Shown here: in pieces, positions 59,759 through 64,000 of the stretch
How positions within the stretch are numbered: the stretch's first letter is position 1
How the letters are laid out: every line of letters begins with the position of its first letter
Assembly (NCBI GenBank): GCA_947561715.1
Contig: OX387200.1
Span: 12,340,501 to 12,404,500 of the forward strand
Length of the DNA stretch: 64,000 nucleotides
Origin: Ascidia mentula
Taxonomy: Eukaryota; Chordata; Ascidiacea; Phlebobranchia; Ascidiidae
Direction: 5' to 3'
Translations under genes and position numbers: made by a program
The notes under the pieces: model-generated
What the model saw: only the letters and a program-made list of their open reading frames with translations
Database searches by the model: none
What the model was told of the DNA's origin: nothing

Positions 59759-61978
59759 TCACAACTCAGTCTCATTCTCCTGCGCGGGGATCACCACGCA
59801 GAGCTTAGTGATGGGTCTCCTGAGGAAACCGCCGGCCGTCTTCACTGCAACGCTCCTCACCACCTGGTGTTTATCATGGAATAGTTCGGTGACTTTTCCA
59901 AGAGGCCATCGACATCGTGGAGCAGAATCATCGACGAGTAGCACAACATCACCTTTGGAAAAATTACTTCTCCTGGTGTGCCATTTTTGTCTGGAGATGA
60001 TTGTCCGGGGGTACTCTCTCAGCCATCGTTGCCAAAACTCATCGGCAACATGCTGAACCAGGCGGTATCGGCGTCTGGCGTAGCAATCGCTCGGGTAGGT
60101 CATCGTCGGCGGCAATCCCACCGATGGGTTAATTCTTAATAGGTGGTTTGGCGTCAAGGGCATGTCTTCACCAACTTCCAGGGAAACTTCAGTTAGAGGT
60201 CGTGAATTTATGATGTTCTCCACCTCCAACAGCAACGTGTGTAGGGCGTCATCGTCTGGTTTTCCCTCAGGATAAATCGCCATCATAATTCTTCGGACGG
60301 TTCTGATCATCCGTTCCCACACTCCACCCATGTGGCTTGCTCCTGGTGGGTTGAACGACCACTTCACCTTCCGCTGGCGCAAGTAGTCACAGATCTGATT
60401 TTGGTTCCATTTTTCCACGTCTTCCTTCATAACGCGGTTAGCACCGACGAAATTGGTTCCGTTATCCGAGTAAATGTGTGATATTGGACCACGTCGTGCA
60501 AGAAATCGCCTCAAGACATTCAAAAAGGCGTCTGTAGTTAGGTCAGCATAAACTTCTAAATGAACAGCACGTGTCGTTATACACGTAAACAGACATCCGA
60601 TGGATGAGTCAGTCCAAAACAGACAAGGACAGTCTTCTAGATTAAGTTCCTCCTTCACTGTTCGTGACATTTTTACTGCATCAAAAGCAGCCTCCAGTTC
60701 CAGTCGTGGTATGGTTTGCCTTCCTGAACCGGAAAGCAGTGTTTTGCCCATCACCAGAGAGCACGTAACGTTCGAGCGGTCATCTACTGACCTCAGGTAA
60801 CAAGCACAACCTCGTGCTTCTGACAAAGCGTCAGCAAAAACATGTAACTGTACTTTGGACGCATTGGTGGTCATTCGATAAAAACGAGGTATTCTTACCT
60901 CACAAAGGTCACAGAGGCTTTCGCGCCATTTTCGCCACCTGGCTTGATCCGTGGTCGGCACGACATCGTCCCATCCAATCTTCTGTTGACACACGTCTCT
61001 GTAGATCAATCTGGCTTCTAGGACCACGGGTGCAACGAGTCCAAGGGGGTCAAACAGGGAGTTTGTCACGGAGAGCATTCCACGTCGCGTAATCGGTTTG
61101 TCCGGCAGGACGACATTAAATCCAAACTCGTCCTCCGGCAGACGCCAGCTGATTCCCAGAACACGTTCCTGTACCTCTCCGCCAAGCGGAATGTTCTGGA
61201 TTAATTTGGACCTTTCTCCGTTAGGAACAGAGGTCATCACAGCATCACTCGATGACAACCATTTTGTCAGCCTGAAACCTCCCATGGACAGTAGACTTCT
61301 CAAATTTTCCACCATTTTAATTCCCATTGTTTCTGTGGGGATTGATAATAAACAATCGTCCACATAAAAGTTTTTTCTCACAACCTCGGCAACACGAGGA
61401 TCAAAAAACTTCCCAAATTCACGTGCGGTTTCACGTAGGCAGAATGTGGCGCAGCTTGGGGACGACTTCGCGCCAAATAAATGAACAGTCATTCGGTGAG
61501 GCACAGGATCCTTCAGTGTGTCGCCTCCTGGCCACCACAAGAATCTGAAGGCGTCACGATCCTGCTGCGTGACGCGTACTTGATAGAACATGGCTTCTAT
61601 GTCCGCAACCAAAGCCACGGCTTCTTTGCGGAATCTCAGAAGCACTCCAACTAACGAGTTCATTAAGTCTGGTCCTTTCATCAAGTGATCGTTGATAGAG
61701 TTACCGTCGCACTTTGCGGCACAGTCAAAAACGATTCGAAGCCTATCCGGCTTCTTTGGGTTTACCACGGGGTGGTGAGGAAGGTACCACTTCCGACCAT
61801 CAGTACTAATTTCTTCTTCTGGTACCCGTTCGGCATGACCCTTTTCCAAAAGGATTTGCATCTGCTGAACATACTTTTGACTTAAACTTGCATCACGTGA
61901 CAAACGCTTCCTAAGACCAGACAGTCGTTTCTGTGCCAATTTCAAATATTGGGAAGAACATCTGCCGAATTTCGCCAC
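59759..61978 (-). CDS. pol: BEL/Pao Pol part: reverse transcriptase, RNase H, integrase (fossil)
   Basis: A 739-codon open stretch holds the Pol half of the element. Residues about 60-240 are a reverse transcriptase with 'RIVFDCAAK', 'ADIEAMFYQV' and the catalytic 'YVDD' at 205-208. Residues about 300-340 carry 'SLFDPLGLVAPV', a signature of the Pao-type Pol (Peptidase_A17 family region). An RNase H-like segment follows ('LHVFADALSEARGCA', 'RLELEAA'). The integrase core is shown by 'TTRAVHLEVY' and 'IYSDNGTNFVGAN', and residues about 640-730 are the C-terminal domain found in BEL/Pao integrases (DUF5641-like, 'FSKGDVVLLVDD'). In the family these make cDNA from the element's RNA in cytoplasmic particles and insert it into the genome. 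The element as a whole looks broken. Confidence 0.88.
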   Translation of the reverse strand: MAKFGRCSSQYLKLAQKRLSGLRKRLSRDASLSQKYVQQMQILLEKGHAERVPEEEISTDGRKWYLPHHPVVNPKKPDRLRIVFDCAAKCDGNSINDHLMKGPDLMNSLVGVLLRFRKEAVALVADIEAMFYQVRVTQQDRDAFRFLWWPGGDTLKDPVPHRMTVHLFGAKSSPSCATFCLRETAREFGKFFDPRVAEVVRKNFYVDDCLLSIPTETMGIKMVENLRSLLSMGGFRLTKWLSSSDAVMTSVPNGERSKLIQNIPLGGEVQERVLGISWRLPEDEFGFNVVLPDKPITRRGMLSVTNSLFDPLGLVAPVVLEARLIYRDVCQQKIGWDDVVPTTDQARWRKWRESLCDLCEVRIPRFYRMTTNASKVQLHVFADALSEARGCACYLRSVDDRSNVTCSLVMGKTLLSGSGRQTIPRLELEAAFDAVKMSRTVKEELNLEDCPCLFWTDSSIGCLFTCITTRAVHLEVYADLTTDAFLNVLRRFLARRGPISHIYSDNGTNFVGANRVMKEDVEKWNQNQICDYLRQRKVKWSFNPPGASHMGGVWERMIRTVRRIMMAIYPEGKPDDDALHTLLLEVENIINSRPLTEVSLEVGEDMPLTPNHLLRINPSVGLPPTMTYPSDCYARRRYRLVQHVADEFWQRWLREYPRTIISRQKWHTRRSNFSKGDVVLLVDDSAPRCRWPLGKVTELFHDKHQVVRSVAVKTAGGFLRRPITKLCVVIPAQENETEL

Positions 61979-63623
61979 AACAGCTGTAACTGGTAATGTC
62001 CATCTTTGTGTTCCACTTGCTTGGCCATGATGTCATATGCAATGACGTCTTCTGCTGAAAACTCAATCCAAACTCCATTGCTTCCCTGTTGCTCCGGAGC
62101 CACTGGAGGAAGGATTCGGCATCCCCCAAATCACCACTTCGCATGGGGTAAGTTTCACCATCATCGGTCACGATGACGTCATCGATGTTATTAAAGGAAT
62201 TGAAACGTTCAATTCCTTGCAACAGAAAACTACAGCCCCTGGAGGTTTTCTGTGGAGCATAACCTCTTAGCAACCAACCTAGAGGCGTTTTGACAGCGTC
62301 CGGGTACTCCGGATCAGGAGAGAACCGACTCTCCAAACATCGATGAACTAAGTAGTTGTCTGTACCAATAAGTAATGTGACAGACCCACCTTTGATTTGC
62401 GGTAAATGTACTCCCTTCAGATGCTTGGGACGAACAGGTGTTCCAAACTTTGGGACATGCTCAGGCGGGACAGGGATTTCGTCAAGTAACGTCACTTCCG
62501 GTAAATTGAACTGCTCTCCTCCCATCAAGGGCAGTACTGACATGGAGATTTTCACGGTGTTCAGCTCCTTTGCACCGTTGATCGACCCGAGCTGCATACG
62601 AACTGGTTCGCCTTCTACCTCAACATCCAACATGTTGATCAGCCGTTTCTCACAGAAGGTTTTGTCCGAACCAGTGTCCAGCAGAGCATATGTTTCAATT
62701 TCCTTGTCCCCGACGCGGACTCGAACAGGAACAATGTCTAACCAAGCGGACAATGAGTTGCTACCATGACAGCCCACGGTATTCAAGCAACTACCCTGCG
62801 TCAAAGACGCCGAGCCATTTCCATTTTTGTCCTCCGAAGATGCGTCCGTCGGTCGAGGTCTCGCCGGATTGTGCAGTAGCACATGATGGTATGCACTTCC
62901 ACAACCTTCCTCATCGCAAACCGTCTTACTGCTACAATCGACAACCATGTGTCCCACTTCAAGACACCGGAAACACAAACCTTTCGCTCGCACAAATTGT
63001 CGTCGCTCACGATGCGATTTTCGTTTAAACGCATAGCAGACGTCGAGGTCATGCGGCTTTGCACAACAAGGACACGATTTCCTTCGTTGTGTTGACTGTT
63101 GTTCGTTCTGCACCGATTTCTGTGCACCAGTAGAAGCAATGGCGTTGTATGACGTCGCCTTTTGTCGCTTGATACCTTGATTCTTTTCGGGGCCTGAAGG
63201 AAAGAGACCTTTCCCATATATCGAGTTGGATTTCTCACTCTGCTTTACAACGAAATTCGCAAAATCCACGAAACGCGCGACTCTACCCGTTTCCCTTTGG
63301 AATGCAACAGATGCAGGAACCCATTTATATTGCAACACCACAGGTAGCTTGCTGGCAATAGCAACAATAAAGCCGACGGAATCAACAGTAGACATACCAG
63401 TGATTTCCTCCAATGATACGCAGCATCTCTTAAGGAGGACGGCTAACTTTTCCAAACCGTCGGGGTCGTTTCGTCCAATCTTCGGACTTTCTTGCAACTT
63501 CCTTTCGCAGCAACGAGCGATGATATGTGGTTGACCATAGCGTTCGTACAATTCTTTCCAAGCAAGTTCGTAGCTGACTGCAGGGTTTGAGGATGACGTA
63601 TGGTGTTGACACTCGGCGTGCAA
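61911..63623 (-). CDS. gag-pro: BEL/Pao Gag C-terminal part and aspartic protease (fossil)
   Basis: A 570-codon open stretch covers the end of Gag and the protease. The N-terminal part resembles the DUF1759 Gag region of BEL/Pao ('WKELYERYGQPHIIARCCE'). Around residue 215 lies a CCHC zinc knuckle, 'CFRCLEVGHMVVDC', preceded by a second cysteine-rich stretch ('CPCCAKPHDLDVC'). The protease, of the DUF1758 type, has its active-site motif in 'YALLDTGSDKTFC' and a later 'LLIGTDNY'. Gag coats the particle and binds RNA through the knuckle; the protease cuts the polyprotein. It lies directly upstream of the Pol part, as expected. Confidence 0.85.
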   Translation of the reverse strand: MHAECQHHTSSSNPAVSYELAWKELYERYGQPHIIARCCERKLQESPKIGRNDPDGLEKLAVLLKRCCVSLEEITGMSTVDSVGFIVAIASKLPVVLQYKWVPASVAFQRETGRVARFVDFANFVVKQSEKSNSIYGKGLFPSGPEKNQGIKRQKATSYNAIASTGAQKSVQNEQQSTQRRKSCPCCAKPHDLDVCYAFKRKSHRERRQFVRAKGLCFRCLEVGHMVVDCSSKTVCDEEGCGSAYHHVLLHNPARPRPTDASSEDKNGNGSASLTQGSCLNTVGCHGSNSLSAWLDIVPVRVRVGDKEIETYALLDTGSDKTFCEKRLINMLDVEVEGEPVRMQLGSINGAKELNTVKISMSVLPLMGGEQFNLPEVTLLDEIPVPPEHVPKFGTPVRPKHLKGVHLPQIKGGSVTLLIGTDNYLVHRCLESRFSPDPEYPDAVKTPLGWLLRGYAPQKTSRGCSFLLQGIERFNSFNNIDDVIVTDDGETYPMRSGDLGDAESFLQWLRSNREAMEFGLSFQQKTSLHMTSWPSKWNTKMDITSYSCCGEIRQMFFPIFEIGTETTVWS

Positions 63624-64000
63624 TGTTGCAGCAAGTATGTAAGTCTTAAATCATCACAGTCCAATCTGCTAGCAATATGAATTTTGTATCGATTTGCAAA
63701 TGACCAATAGTCCATAGGGTCGCCATCGAACTTTGTTATTTGTCGTTTTGGCAGAAAACGTTCACCAACCTCCGTATAATGAGGTATAAACTGTGTCGTA
63801 GAGGTTGGCGACTAGGGTGTTCGAATTCCTTGAACTTTATTTCATTTGGTTTAGGATCGTCGATCACTAATTCTTCAGGATTCTTGGGACACACTGTGTC
63901 TTTTCGGGGTTCGTAATTTAACGAACAAACACTAGCAGCTTCTTCCCATGCGTTCAGTTCGGCTTCTGCCAATTCTAACTTCCGTTGAGATTCGCGATCA
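63624..64000 (-). mobile_element. BEL/Pao Gag, upstream part (runs off the window)
   Basis: The minus strand still shows Gag-like sequence typical of the family, including 'DYWSFANRYKIHIASR' and 'RLTYLLQHC', which resemble the capsid-side DUF1759 region. An upstream stretch is rich in charged residues ('ELNAWEEAASVC'). The start of Gag and the 5' LTR lie beyond 64000. Confidence 0.7.

Larger units (their letters stand above)
59126..64000 (-). mobile_element. BEL/Pao LTR retroelement, fossil, 3' part (continues past the right edge)
   Basis: On the minus strand, reading from the right edge, the parts appear in the order known for BEL/Pao: Gag region, CCHC zinc knuckle, aspartic protease, reverse transcriptase, RNase H, integrase, polypurine tract and a probable 3' LTR. 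The 5' LTR, primer site and Gag start lie outside the window. The element looks broken, with roughly two to four breaks in the part visible. Protein motifs are still easy to read, so it is probably not ancient, but without both LTRs it cannot be dated. It lies about 2.3 kb from the satellite edge, a common place for such elements to collect. Confidence 0.9.

Noticed and set aside
60600-61548. Plus-strand open frames across the Pol region
   Set aside because: They are antisense shadows of the reverse transcriptase and RNase H region with no domain of their own.
59759-61978. A domesticated host gene made from the Pao polymerase
   Set aside because: It sits in its original order between the protease and a purine tract plus LTR-like sequence, and nothing suggests host exons or selection.

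Overview
The window is eukaryotic and comes from the genome of an invertebrate animal. About 57 of its 64 kb is a tandem satellite array. The last 4.9 kb is the 3' side of a BEL/Pao-type LTR retroelement on the minus strand, a superfamily widespread in arthropods, molluscs, cnidarians and other animals. I see no convincing intact host protein-coding gene. The species cannot be fixed from the sequence; an arthropod is a reasonable guess and no more.

Positions 1-56396 hold one head-to-tail satellite with a 138-bp unit, about 409 period lengths, open at the left edge of the window. Because 138 is 46 codons and most units lack stops, reading frames of up to 1519 codons (+ strand) and 1074 codons (- strand) run through the array. 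They look like consequences of the period, not genes. Two main monomer flavours are visible. A-type units carry 'ccactgtataataaagcttg' (with a HindIII site) and fill 1-18032. B-type units carry 'accggtgttttccaatg' (with an AgeI site) and dominate from about 32 kb to 55.6 kb. A mixed zone lies between them and includes a 137-bp subfamily marked by 'gcaataggagaagtg'.

On top of the monomer there are several layers of higher-order repeat, read from shared private variants at constant offsets: 690 bp (5 units), 966 and 970 bp (7 units), 1787 bp (13), 3715 bp (27), about 4.55 kb (33), 5254 bp (38), 6760 bp (49) and 13939 bp (101). The B-type half is built from three long, almost identical blocks. 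This is the pattern expected of repeated unequal exchange or segmental amplification in a centromeric, pericentromeric or heterochromatic satellite. At 56397 the array turns round: about 3.4 diverged units run in the opposite orientation to about 56870, giving a 54-bp-armed near-palindrome at the switch point.

From 56871 to about 59125 there is mostly unrecognised sequence. It holds a 69-bp element present twice (57424-57492 and 58667-58735; 67 of 69 bases equal). Joined closely to the first copy is a minus-strand tRNA-Trp-like sequence (57499-57549) that includes the CCA tail and the CCA anticodon. I read this as an LTR end fused to a copy of its tRNA primer, or as a primer-binding site with unusually long tRNA similarity.

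From about 59126 to the right edge lies the BEL/Pao fossil on the minus strand: a probable 3' LTR, a polypurine tract at 59709-59717, integrase, RNase H, reverse transcriptase, aspartic protease, a CCHC zinc knuckle and part of Gag. It looks broken and runs out of the window before its 5' LTR.
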